From NCBI GenBank assembly GCA_963792075.1, contig CAWBUW010000012.1, forward strand, positions 372,001 through 436,000: a stretch of 64,000 bases of DNA, given 5' to 3'. Numbering within the stretch: position 1 is the first letter of the stretch; each line of letters begins with the position of its first letter. Position numbers and translations under genes: made by a program. Of the stretch, positions 34,365 to 42,764 are shown piece by piece. The notes under the pieces were generated by a model. The model was given only the letters and a program-made list of their open reading frames with translations, searched no databases and was not told where the DNA came from. This DNA comes from CAWBUW01 sp963792075. GTDB lineage: Bacteria; Chloroflexota; Anaerolineae; Anaerolineales; UBA4823.

Positions 34365-35585
34365 TCAATCCCAATCCAGGAAAGTTGGTAACGTGCCTTT
34401 ATTGCGTAAGGAGCCAACTATTCCATCGGGGAAAAACAGCAAGACAAAAATAAGGATAAGCCCGGTGACCACAATGTTCAACTCCGTAGCGCCAAGCTTT
34501 GAAACCACAAACTCGTTTACTGCCAGCATGATGGCGGCGCCAATCACCGGACCGCTGACCGTTCCCTTGCCTCCCAAGATTGTATTCAATACGATCCCTG
34601 TCCCGATGGCTACGGTCAGGAAAATTGAAGGACGTAAATAAGTGAGTGAATAGCCATAGATGGCTCCTGACATTCCGATGAACAAACCGCTCAATCCGAA
34701 TGCCAGGATCTTATAATGGCGCGTAGGGATTCCAGCCACCTCTGCCTTCGTCTCATCTTGAGAGATTGCCCGTAATCCCAGGCCAAATTTCGAGTGTTTG
34801 ATGAAATAGGTCATCAAAACACAGAGGACCATGATAACAAGCATGTAATAGTAAAACGGTATTTTTGCGACCGCTCCATCCAGCCGGATCATAGGCATGG
34901 GTAACCCATTTGTTCCGCCGGTAAGCTTCCAATTATCCAGAGTTTCAGCTACCAATAATACTAAAGCGATCGTCGAGATGATGAAGGTACTGCCACGGGT
35001 GCGTAAGGCGATCAAACCAAAGAGCAAACCTCCAGCCATGGCAAAAATCCCTGCGATTGGGGCAGTGATGAAAGGAGAAACCTGCCAAAAGACAAATATC
35101 ATGCCGGCAAAATAAGCGCCAACCGCAGTAAAAACATTATGACCAAGAGATATATAGCCCGCGTAACCCCCAATAATATTCCAACTGCTTGACCAAGTAA
35201 TGTAAAGAAAACATATGGTCAGCATGTACAGCCAATAGTTCAAAGCTCCTGTTTTCAAGTGAATGATCGGGACGAGCAATAACCCTGCCAGGGTCAACAA
35301 TGGAAGGCCTGCTTTGACCCATTGATGGGCGATAGAAAACCGGGTTATATAAGGCATCAAAAGGAACAAAAACCATAACCCGAGCCCAAGGATAAGCATC
35401 GCCTCACCCCATTGTTCCATCCAGGGGAGCGGCTCCAGGATACCAAAAGTGTGATAAACAATCTCCCAAATACCGATGATGCATAAAAGTGCAACAGGAA
35501 GCGCAAACTTTTTCAAAACGCCGGTTTTCTTCGTTTTCGTTTCGGGTTCTTGATCGGGCGCGTTATGCGGCAATAATTCTGACAT
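34365..35585 (-). CDS. livM: Branched-chain-type ABC importer permease (LivM family)
   Basis: A 406-residue membrane protein with about ten hydrophobic segments after a polar N-terminal tail. Family blocks are YAGYISLGHNVFTAVGAYFA, GLLFGLIALRTRGSTFIIST and IGMSGAIYGYSLTYLRPSIF, with the EAA-like loop around AFGLSGLFIGMSGA. It forms the channel with LivH. It follows LivH directly, and the ATPases and binding protein are upstream. Confidence 0.9.
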   Translation of the reverse strand: MSELLPHNAPDQEPETKTKKTGVLKKFALPVALLCIIGIWEIVYHTFGILEPLPWMEQWGEAMLILGLGLWFLFLLMPYITRFSIAHQWVKAGLPLLTLAGLLLVPIIHLKTGALNYWLYMLTICFLYITWSSSWNIIGGYAGYISLGHNVFTAVGAYFAGMIFVFWQVSPFITAPIAGIFAMAGGLLFGLIALRTRGSTFIISTIALVLLVAETLDNWKLTGGTNGLPMPMIRLDGAVAKIPFYYYMLVIMVLCVLMTYFIKHSKFGLGLRAISQDETKAEVAGIPTRHYKILAFGLSGLFIGMSGAIYGYSLTYLRPSIFLTVAIGTGIVLNTILGGKGTVSGPVIGAAIMLAVNEFVVSKLGATELNIVVTGLILIFVLLFFPDGIVGSLRNKGTLPTFLDWD

Positions 35586-36462
35586 TTATCCCTCCACCTT
35601 TTTACCAAGCAATCCTTGAGGTCTGAATAAAAGTATCAGGAAGAGGGCCAGGTAAAAAGTGATGGGGGACCAGGTCGCCCCTAAATAAAAATTCACAAAC
35701 GCAGCGGCCGTGGCGAGCAGGAAGGAACTGACCAGGGCGCCCACCAGGCTGCCCATACCTCCCAAGACAACCAGGCTCATGATCATCCCGATCCAGGCTA
35801 CATGTTTCGCGGGGTAAAAAGTAAACACGAAGCTGAGCAATGAGCCAGCCGCGCCCGCCATCGCCAGGCCAATCCCGAAGGAAAGGGTCGATATCCAGCT
35901 CACGTTCACACCTACGACTTGAGCTGCGTTCCTGTTTTGCATCGTGGCCCGGATCGCGTTTCCGATACGGGTATACCTCAAGAAAAGCCACAAGCCACCG
36001 ATCAGGACAATACTGATGATCAAAGCGTATAGTTGGCTTTGAGGGATAAAAAATGGCCCAAAATTAAAAGATGTCTTGGCGTACTGTGGAGTAGTCGAAC
36101 GGTAAATGCCGGTAAAGATGAAAGCCAATACGCCTTCGATTACCAGGCCCGTGGCAAAGGTGATCAACACGGTTATGTCGGTAAAGCGGGGATTATCGGC
36201 TCGGGAGGCGAATAAGAACTCGATAATAGATCATCCCGACCGCAAACATAACCGGCATCGTGATCGCCATTGAAAGAATTGGGTCCAGGTTAAACGATTT
36301 AAATAACCAAAAGGTCAGGTAAGCTGCCATAACGATAAAAGCGGAATGCGCCAGATTTACGATACGCATGACGCCAAAAATCAAAGTCATGCCGGATGAC
36401 ATCAGAGCGTAAACCCCACCTAAGGCAATGCCAAGAATTAATATCTGTAAAACTTGCGTCAT
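35586..36462 (-). pseudogene. livH: Branched-chain-type ABC importer permease (LivH family) split by a one-base frameshift
   Basis: ATG 36462 (GGAG upstream) opens a typical LivH N-terminus, QILILGIALGGVYALMSSGM and TLIFGVMRIVNLAHSAFIVM, which stops at 36193 after 89 codons. Removing one base from the GGG at 36203-36205 continues it as YYRVLIRLRADNPRFTDITV into the rest of the protein (LRYTRIGNAIRATMQNRNAA, GLAMAGAAGSLLSFVF), ending at 35586. The joined protein has about 292 residues, the normal LivH length. All other transporter genes in this operon are intact, so either the transporter is newly broken or the base is an error. Confidence 0.85.
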
Positions 36463-36464
36463 TT

Positions 36465-37205
36465 TTACTCCTCCGTAGCCAGCGGGTTGCGCCGTTTGCC
36501 GAGGTAAAGTTCTTGAATACGCGGATCGCTCAACACTTCTGAAGCCGGGCTTTCAAAACTATTCGTTCCAAGATCCAGGACAACGCCTTGATCCGCGATT
36601 TGAAGGCCCTTGCGCGCATTTTGCTCAACTAATAGAATGGTCATTCCATTATTGCGCAAGTCGGTGATGGTGGAAAATATTTGCTGAACAACCTTGGGGG
36701 AGAGCCCCAGCGACGGTTCATCCAGCATGATCATTTCGGGTTTAAGCACCAGCGCGCGAGCAATGGCACATAACTGCTGCTGCCCGCCAGAGAGGGTCCG
36801 GGCCATTTGAGAACTTTTTTCTTTAAGAATAGGGAACATAGTAAATATTTCCTCTATCCTTTGATCCACCAGGCGTGGATTCCGCATAACGTATCCACCC
36901 ATACGCAAATTTTCTTTGACAGTCATTTCGGGGAATAAACTGCGGTCCGACGGAACATAACTTAATCCGCGTTGCAAAACTTGATCGGCGCGTAATCCGC
37001 TGATCACTTCTCCTTTGAAGGTAATTTTCCCTTCGCGGGGTTTTAATAAGCCAGCAATGACTTTTACTAATGTGGATTTTCCAGCGCCGTTGGGACCAAT
37101 GATGCAGTAAGTTTTACCAGATTCAACGGTAAGCGATAGACCTTTGAGAATATTAGGGCCACTTCCGTAACCAGCGACAACATTTTCAATTACGAGAGTT
37201 CCCAT
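36465..37205 (-). CDS. livF: Branched-chain-type ABC importer ATPase (LivF family)
   Basis: A 246-residue ATPase. Walker A is GPNGAGKST, the signature is RTLSGGQQQLCAIARAL, Walker B is MIMLDEPSLGLSP, and LLVEQNARKGL carries the switch region. NVVAGYGSGPNILKGLSLTV is the usual LivF start. ATG 37205 has GGAG upstream; a GTG directly before it is also possible. Confidence 0.93.
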   Translation of the reverse strand: MGTLVIENVVAGYGSGPNILKGLSLTVESGKTYCIIGPNGAGKSTLVKVIAGLLKPREGKITFKGEVISGLRADQVLQRGLSYVPSDRSLFPEMTVKENLRMGGYVMRNPRLVDQRIEEIFTMFPILKEKSSQMARTLSGGQQQLCAIARALVLKPEMIMLDEPSLGLSPKVVQQIFSTITDLRNNGMTILLVEQNARKGLQIADQGVVLDLGTNSFESPASEVLSDPRIQELYLGKRRNPLATEE

Positions 37206-37208
37206 CAC

Positions 37209-37940
37209 TCATTCTCCTAAATAGGCTTCCATCACCAGGTTGTTATTTTGAATGTCTTTTGGACACCCCTCGGCAAGGACAGACCCATAGGCCATACAGA
37301 TGACAGGATCGCTAATTTTCATTACCAGGTCCATATTGTGTTCAACGATAAGAAATGTAATCCCTTTTTTATTTAATTCTAAAATCCGGTCGATAATACT
37401 TTCCAGCAGGGTGGGGTTTACCCCACCGGCAGGTTCATCAAGCATAATAAGTTTTGGTTCGGACATTAAAACGGATGCAAACTCCATAAGTTTTTTCTGC
37501 CCGTAAGATAAATTCTTCGCTTTTTCTTGTACCAGGTGAGCAATACCAACAAAAGAGAGCAGTTCCATCGCATGCTCAGTCTCCCGCCCGGACATACTGG
37601 AACGAAACATGTCAAAGAAACCATTTACCTGGGACTGGACGACCATGTTTTCAAGAACGGTCATTTCTTGCAGATCACGCGTGATCTGGAAAGTGCGGTT
37701 GATCCCTCTACGGGTAATTTCATGAGGTTGCAGTCCATTGATCTTTTTACCCTGGAAAAAAACTTCTCCGGAGTTTGGGGTCAGTAAACCAGTGACCAAA
37801 TTGAAAACGGTCGTCTTTCCAGCGCCATTTGGACCGATGAGGCTTACGATGCGTCCTTCGTCGACAGAAAATGTACAGTTGCTTACGGCCTGGATTCCGC
37901 CGAAATGCTTATTTAGATTTTTTATTTCTAATAATGCCAT
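37209..37940 (-). CDS. livG: Branched-chain-type ABC importer ATPase (LivG family)
   Basis: A 243-residue ATPase. Walker A is GPNGAGKTT, the LivG-specific insert is HEITRRGINRTFQITRDLQE, the signature is AKNLSYGQKKLMEFA, Walker B is LIMLDEPAGGVNP and the switch His is in LIVEHNMDLVM. ATG 37940 follows GGTGACTAAA. It works with LivF and the two permeases. Confidence 0.93.
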   Translation of the reverse strand: MALLEIKNLNKHFGGIQAVSNCTFSVDEGRIVSLIGPNGAGKTTVFNLVTGLLTPNSGEVFFQGKKINGLQPHEITRRGINRTFQITRDLQEMTVLENMVVQSQVNGFFDMFRSSMSGRETEHAMELLSFVGIAHLVQEKAKNLSYGQKKLMEFASVLMSEPKLIMLDEPAGGVNPTLLESIIDRILELNKKGITFLIVEHNMDLVMKISDPVICMAYGSVLAEGCPKDIQNNNLVMEAYLGE

Positions 37941-37987
37941 TTTAGTCACCGTGAACCAGATGATGATCTTTCAAAAAAATTCCCAGC

Positions 37988-38100
37988 CTGTCCAAAAAGG
38001 ACCTTAGCATGCTGTTCATCCCCCACAAGTAGGGGGTGAACAGCACAAAATCCTGTCTATAGCGTGTCTGTCCCCAAAAAAGTTTTCAGGGACAGACACG
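37988..38100. repeat. Composite hairpin element, copy A
   Basis: Three parts lie between the binding-protein and LivG genes. First is CTGTCCAAAAAGGAC at 37989-38003. Second is a hairpin pairing 38010-38023 with 38032-38045. Third is a 12-bp perfect stem (CGTGTCTGTCCC, 38063-38074 with 38089-38100) around an A-run and T-run loop. The middle hairpin and the third part are homologous to copy B at 53971-54055, with compensatory changes in the stem. No T-run follows on the transcribed strand. Confidence 0.8.
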
Positions 38101-38118
38101 ATTTGCATCAAAACTGAT

Positions 38119-39528
38119 TTACCATTCAGGTTTTGGATAAACGAGGGGTTTGACACCCGGAAATGCATCAGTCGGGTAAACAAACTCAAGTTTTCCATCT
38201 TGCCATTGGGTCATGATGAAGGATTTGTTGATCGGAAGACCCCGTTCGTCCCAATAGAAATCGCCGAGAATAGTTTTTACAGGATTGTCTTTCGTGCGGG
38301 CAGCGAGCCAATCACGCAAAACAGTGTTATCGGTCGATCCGGTTGCCCGGACTGCCTGTTCAATTCCCTGGCATAGAGCAAAGGGGATGGCTTCGTCTTC
38401 ACCACCTTCAGCGTTATATTTGGCTTTGAAGGCATCCAGGAACATCTGATTGGTGAATTCCTTGCCATTCAACATGCCAGTGAAATTCGCCAGCGGATGC
38501 CATGAGGCTTGAATGGTAATTCCATTCGCTGCACTCCCCAGCGCTTCGCCGAATTCCTTCTGTCCGCCCTGGCTCATGAAGAGACCTTTAGGATTGTAGC
38601 CGACCTGCTGTAAAGCGCGAACGAGGTTAATGGCTTCATCCGCTGAGGTAACAGGGGCAAAAACAAAATCCGCATTCGCGGCCTTCAATGAAGAGGCTAA
38701 GGTGGTCCAGTCAGAGAAGCCTTCCGGCCATTGCTGTTTGAAGACAACTTCGGCATTCAACTTCGAGAGTTCACCCGGAGCAAGGCTGACGGTCTTGTCC
38801 GTGCCATCATTGTTCTTGAATGTGACATCTTCGCCGAGCAGGCCGGCGATCAAAGCGTTGGCGTAGAAATCATCTGCCCACGCTAATGCAATGGTCTTGG
38901 GTTGTTGGTCGGCAGGAATCAAATCCTGGATCATCATTACAGGAGATGCGCCGATATATTCAGCAGCATTCGGCTGGAAGTAAACCAGGTATTTGAAACC
39001 GCGCTCATATACACGCAATGCGGCAGCCGAGGGGATGGGGTGTAAGACTTTTGCCTGCTCAGTAACTGCTGAAGCGGGGAAAGTCAATTTACTGGAGAAG
39101 GTGCCGAAGATGAGATCAACCTTATCGACATTGATAAAGCGTTCCATTTGAGCAAGTGTAGTGTCGACATCAGATTGGTTGTCGCTGACGACTAATTCCA
39201 CAGGCCGTCCGAGCAGACCGCCCGCTTCGTTAATCAGGTCAACACAAAGCTGGTAACCATCACGGTGTTTCGTACCGGTGATCGAGAACTCACCTGTCAA
39301 TGGAAGGGATGTTCCGATTTTGATCGGAGCCGCTTCGGCGGCAACCGGAACTTCAGTAGCCGTTGGGGGTTCTGTTGCAGCAGGAGCTTCCGGTGCAGTA
39401 ACTTCGGTTGCTGCAGGAGCTTCCGGCGCAGTGGCTTCAGTCGGCGCAGGTGTAGCTTGCGCACAGGCGCCCAGCACCAGAGCACCGATCATGAAGACCG
39501 CAATTAGCAAAGACAAACTCTTTTTCAT
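38119..39528 (-). CDS. Branched-chain-type ABC importer substrate-binding lipoprotein (LivK family)
   Basis: A 469-residue lipoprotein. The signal peptide ends in the lipobox LGAC (Cys21). A linker of about 45 residues made of APEAPAATE-like repeats leads to the periplasmic-binding domain, IKIGTSLPLTGEFSITGTKH. The linker repeat is nearly exact at DNA level around 39370-39440. LivK-type proteins bind amino acids, amides, urea or small aromatic and organic acids, so the catabolic neighbours rather than the family should guide the substrate guess. It is the first transport gene of the operon. Confidence 0.9.
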   Translation of the reverse strand: MKKSLSLLIAVFMIGALVLGACAQATPAPTEATAPEAPAATEVTAPEAPAATEPPTATEVPVAAEAAPIKIGTSLPLTGEFSITGTKHRDGYQLCVDLINEAGGLLGRPVELVVSDNQSDVDTTLAQMERFINVDKVDLIFGTFSSKLTFPASAVTEQAKVLHPIPSAAALRVYERGFKYLVYFQPNAAEYIGASPVMMIQDLIPADQQPKTIALAWADDFYANALIAGLLGEDVTFKNNDGTDKTVSLAPGELSKLNAEVVFKQQWPEGFSDWTTLASSLKAANADFVFAPVTSADEAINLVRALQQVGYNPKGLFMSQGGQKEFGEALGSAANGITIQASWHPLANFTGMLNGKEFTNQMFLDAFKAKYNAEGGEDEAIPFALCQGIEQAVRATGSTDNTVLRDWLAARTKDNPVKTILGDFYWDERGLPINKSFIMTQWQDGKLEFVYPTDAFPGVKPLVYPKPEW

Positions 39529-39548
39529 TATCTTTCTCCTCTTAGGTT

Positions 39549-39570
39549 GTTACTTGAAATTTGATGGAAC
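39549..39570. promoter_or_regulatory. Operator-like dyad upstream of the substrate-binding protein gene
   Basis: A 22-bp dyad centred on AAATTT pairs at 8 of 11 positions (GTT.C.T.AAA and its mirror). It lies 21 nt before ATG 39528. IclR-family regulators use AT-rich dyads of similar length and an IclR gene is next door, so it is a candidate site for that regulator. Confidence 0.35.
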
Positions 39571-39666
39571 GATTGACTTTCGCTGACTTTTGGCTCGCTT
39601 TGGCTTTACCTCCTCAAAGATATCAAGTCTCGTTGGATTCAAAATAGCAGATAATGGCTGCTGCGA

Positions 39667-40509
39667 TCAGCTTTGAGTTTCGAAATGTCCCATTTTCTGA
39701 GATATAACTTCAGCCGTCTCGATCAACTTTCTTCCATACTTCTCGATATCATTCTCGGGGAAACGTTGGATCGGGACAGAAATACTGATGGCTGCAATGG
39801 GATAGCCGAATCGATTTAAGATGGGGGCTCCTACACACCGACCGCCTACCTCATTCTCCTGCTCATCGACTGAGTAGCCGCGGCGGTTGATGATGGCGAT
39901 CTCATTCATAAATTTATCTCGATCGGTAATCGTAAAGGGGGTCACTGGATAGAAGTTGTAAGTTGCGAGCAGTTTCTGTCGTTCTGGTTCCGGAAGAAAT
40001 GAAAAGATTGCCTTTCCCAGGGCTGTGCTGTGTAGCGATCCACGCCGGCCTAATTCTGAGCGAATCCCTAAAGCGTGGTCTCCAAACATGCGCTCGATGT
40101 AGACCACCTCGTTTCCATCCTGGACCGCAAGATTAAGGCTTTCGCCGCACCAATCTCTAAGCTCTTCGAGAAAAGGAGCAGCCACTTTACGAAGGTCCAA
40201 ATGGTCCAGAAGAACGGCCGCTCGTTCGGCCAACTTTAAACCCAGCCTGTATTTTCGATTGGCTGGGTTCTGGTCTAAATAATTATTGACTTTTAGGGTA
40301 TAGATCAACCCGGAGGCCGTGCCAACAGGTAGATCGAGAAGCTTCGCAATTTCTGCATTCCCGAGTTCTACATGTCCATTATTAAAAAGATTTAAAATAT
40401 CAAGGGCACGTTGGACTGAGGCGATGATTTTTCGGGCTGTAGGTTTAGAGGTCGTTTCCAAGGGTGATTCGATAATTCCTTCCACCGGTAGATTCAAAAT
40501 CGATAACAT
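39667..40509 (-). CDS. IclR-family transcriptional regulator
   Basis: About 280 residues. The winged helix is IIASVQRALDILNLFNNGHV with the recognition region NAEIAKLLDLPVGTASGLIY. The effector domain contains ESLNLAVQDGNEVVYIERMF, RRGSLHSTALGKAIFSFLPE and GRCVGAPILNRFGYPIAAIS. IclR proteins sense aromatic, sugar-derived or organic acids. The start is uncertain: ATG 40509 is used, but a TTG at 40557 is also in frame and neither has a good ribosome site. It sits between the flavoprotein gene and the transport operon, all on one strand, and most likely controls that operon. Confidence 0.85.
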   Translation of the reverse strand: MLSILNLPVEGIIESPLETTSKPTARKIIASVQRALDILNLFNNGHVELGNAEIAKLLDLPVGTASGLIYTLKVNNYLDQNPANRKYRLGLKLAERAAVLLDHLDLRKVAAPFLEELRDWCGESLNLAVQDGNEVVYIERMFGDHALGIRSELGRRGSLHSTALGKAIFSFLPEPERQKLLATYNFYPVTPFTITDRDKFMNEIAIINRRGYSVDEQENEVGGRCVGAPILNRFGYPIAAISISVPIQRFPENDIEKYGRKLIETAEVISQKMGHFETQS

Positions 40510-40546
40510 GCGACAATGTCGAATGGCATTTGGTATTATCGCATGT
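40506..40546. promoter_or_regulatory. Inverted repeat over the IclR start region
   Basis: ACATGCGA (40506-40513) and TCGCATGT (40539-40546) are exact complements 25 nt apart. The wider 14-nt arms match at 12 positions. The repeat covers the ATG at 40509 and a GATAAT-like box on the minus strand. It may be an autoregulatory site. Confidence 0.4.
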
Positions 40547-40581
40547 TTTTGCGCCAATTACAAGGGATGAATATGATGAAA

Positions 40582-40625
40582 TTGGGGTATGCGGGGACGG
40601 CTTTTGCCGTCCCCGCATACTCCAA
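40582..40625. repeat. Intergenic hairpin (15 perfect pairs, 20 with one G-T)
   Basis: The inner arms 40587-40601 and 40606-40620 are exact complements around TTTT, with tip GACGGC/GCCGTC. Five more pairs extend the stem to 40582-40625. It lies 24 nt before the possible TTG start of the IclR gene and 24 nt after the flavoprotein stop. Confidence 0.88.
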
Positions 40626-40649
40626 ACCCCAATTTTGTTATTTTATGGA

Positions 40650-42620
40650 TTATGAATAAATATCGCCGCTGCGGAATCTCGCCCAGGCGGTTTCAAACCA
40701 GGAGTCACTCTCCGGGATCGGCCGGCATAGCACCCATTGATGCTGGACATTTCCCTCCCCTACGCACGAAGTCTCAAGCACTTTCGTCCGATAAGATGCG
40801 TCTTCGATGGCAATCTTCCATGAGCTGTCCAGCATCTCGTGGACCTGACTCCCGTCAGGTTTTAAGACGATTGACGAGCCGCGACTTCCTACTCCGCTGG
40901 CTAGAGCGAACCTTATGGCATCCAGATAGACGACGTGAGCAAAGGCCAATTGCCTTACTCTGAACGCGTATTGCAAATGATTCTTGTTCTTGACTTTACA
41001 ACCCGTCTGTAAAATTCGATGAACCTGATCCCATGCAGAAGGGATCTCGTCTTCCAAGGCAGGCAAACTGCGGATATGTGCTCCTGAACGAGACATCCTG
41101 GCTTGTATTTCCTGCATTTCTGCCTGCCATGATTTCTTTGCCGTTTGACATAATTCCGCCCATTCCAAAACATGCTGCATGCGATCGGTTACGGCCAGGT
41201 TGACTTCAGCCTCTACCAGAGTCCAATTGGTGTAACGGTTGGCAATGTACTCCGCTGCCCGGAAACCGGCGACTTGTCCCGCGTTCAAAGAGGCTCCCCC
41301 TGGGCGGGTGACGCCATGAGACCCATTCACCTCACCGATTGGAAAAAGATGCTTGAGGTTCTTCAATTCGTACCAGATATTCCCGGCCAGGCCGCCGTTA
41401 TTGTGTTGGGCGCAGACTGCCACTTCCAAAGGCTCATGGATCAGATCGATGTTGTGGTTTTTATACAGCTCCACAGCGCCGGGGTTCATATGCAAGAGGC
41501 GTTCGACCGGCGTGCTCTGTAAAGCGCCAGACCTCTCCAAATAAATGCGCGCTTCGTCCGGGAGAGATGAAAATGAAAAATCACGCGGGTTTGAACGGAA
41601 ATCAAGGAATACCCGGCGGCCTTTTACCATTGTCTCGATATACACCAGGATGTCGACAATGGACGAGCCGCCAATTGCTTTCCGGGCGTCAAAAGGCCAT
41701 TGATACCCTTTGAGGAAAATCATACCGTTCATCTCTGCGGTCGATTTGAAATAAGCGGGTAAAAATTCTTGCTCATCTGAAACGCCGTCCACATCCGTGC
41801 TGATCACCCTCGGGATGACCTGCATGTAGGTTCCCGAAACGTTCCAGCGGAATTTTATCGAAGCCAATCCATATTGCGATTCGGGTAAATTCGCTGCCTG
41901 GGCGCCGGCCATCAGCCCTAATCCGATGGCGCCAGAATGGACAGCGGGATATACGCTTGTTTTATATAATCCGCCAGGACCGCCCACCGCGAAGATCAGG
42001 TTCTCACAAACATAAGCTTCAAAATTGCCTTCTTTATTCACGGCGATGAGGCCAGCCACACGAGGTGAATCTCCTCCGACTGAAATCAACTCAACCGCAT
42101 TCCGCCCTTCACGAATTTCAACGCCCAATGCTTTCACCTGATCGATCAGCTTCAAACACATTTCTTTCGATGTATACGGGCCGATCGAAGTAGCCCGCTG
42201 CCGTGGATCATGGTCGGTCTTATAGCCTACAAACTGGCCGTATGCATCGCGAGGAAACGGGACCCCCAGATTAACCAGGTTGATGAAGCTTCGAACGGAC
42301 AAACTCAATTCGACCAGGGCGAGATCTCCGTGCATCGATCCGTTGGCGAAATAGGTCTCGGCCATGGCCCGGGGCAAATCGACTTCATCGCCGCACAACG
42401 ATAATTTGTAATAAGTTTGTTTATCACTGCCCGTATTGATCGAGGTGCCCTGCGAAAGTCCTTCCGTTATGATCATCAGGTCTTTAACGCCATTGAGAAA
42501 AAGTTGAGCGGCTGCATTCAATCCGGCGGCTCCGCTGCCTAAAACCAACGTATGCACGCGAAATACCGGAACCTTATATTGATTCTGGTTTACAGTTAAA
42601 TTGAGATATGCATCAGTCAT
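40650..42620 (-). CDS. Fumarate reductase/L-aspartate oxidase-like FAD flavoprotein
   Basis: A 656-residue flavoprotein. The FAD Rossmann motif is VLGSGAAGLNAAAQLFLNG. NLIFAVGGPGGLYKTSVYPA, HNNGGLAGNIWYELKNLKHL and FPIGEVNGSHGVTRPGGASL with NAGQVAG are the blocks of the succinate dehydrogenase/fumarate reductase flavoprotein family. It is longer than the catalytic core, with a helical C-terminal domain. No iron-sulfur or membrane subunit is adjacent, so a soluble reductase or oxidase of an unsaturated acid is likely. It is the first gene of the catabolic series; its ATG is 42620. Confidence 0.8.
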   Translation of the reverse strand: MTDAYLNLTVNQNQYKVPVFRVHTLVLGSGAAGLNAAAQLFLNGVKDLMIITEGLSQGTSINTGSDKQTYYKLSLCGDEVDLPRAMAETYFANGSMHGDLALVELSLSVRSFINLVNLGVPFPRDAYGQFVGYKTDHDPRQRATSIGPYTSKEMCLKLIDQVKALGVEIREGRNAVELISVGGDSPRVAGLIAVNKEGNFEAYVCENLIFAVGGPGGLYKTSVYPAVHSGAIGLGLMAGAQAANLPESQYGLASIKFRWNVSGTYMQVIPRVISTDVDGVSDEQEFLPAYFKSTAEMNGMIFLKGYQWPFDARKAIGGSSIVDILVYIETMVKGRRVFLDFRSNPRDFSFSSLPDEARIYLERSGALQSTPVERLLHMNPGAVELYKNHNIDLIHEPLEVAVCAQHNNGGLAGNIWYELKNLKHLFPIGEVNGSHGVTRPGGASLNAGQVAGFRAAEYIANRYTNWTLVEAEVNLAVTDRMQHVLEWAELCQTAKKSWQAEMQEIQARMSRSGAHIRSLPALEDEIPSAWDQVHRILQTGCKVKNKNHLQYAFRVRQLAFAHVVYLDAIRFALASGVGSRGSSIVLKPDGSQVHEMLDSSWKIAIEDASYRTKVLETSCVGEGNVQHQWVLCRPIPESDSWFETAWARFRSGDIYS

Positions 42621-42713
42621 TTAAAGGCTCCTCGGAGAATTTTGTTTGTGTTTTTGGATTATATCATCCGGTTTAATCGCAAAAACAGTGCCTTTTGTCA
42701 GGCAGCACGTTTA

Positions 42714-42736
42714 ATAATATACAGTTAGTATATTAT
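42714..42736. promoter_or_regulatory. Palindromic operator upstream of the hydroxyproline dehydratase operon
   Basis: ATAATATAC (42714-42722) and GTATATTAT (42728-42736) are exact complements separated by AGTTA. It lies 16 nt before a TATAAT box, where a -35 element would be, so a bound regulator could repress or activate. A similar AT-rich dyad lies before the GntR gene at 56483. Confidence 0.6.
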
Positions 42737-42752
42737 CTGCTCGGCTTTGAGA

Positions 42753-42758
42753 TATAAT
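42753..42758 (+). promoter_or_regulatory. -10 box of a probable leaderless promoter
   Basis: TATAAT ends 6 nt before ATG 42765 and no ribosome site precedes the start, so transcription would begin at or next to the A of ATG. Confidence 0.55.
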
Positions 42759-42764
42759 ACGGGC

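Noticed and set aside
39360..39450. Tandem repeat near the start of the LivK-type gene as a possible regulatory repeat
   Set aside because: It is in frame and encodes the APEAPAATE-like linker of the lipoprotein, which is common between a lipobox and a binding domain.
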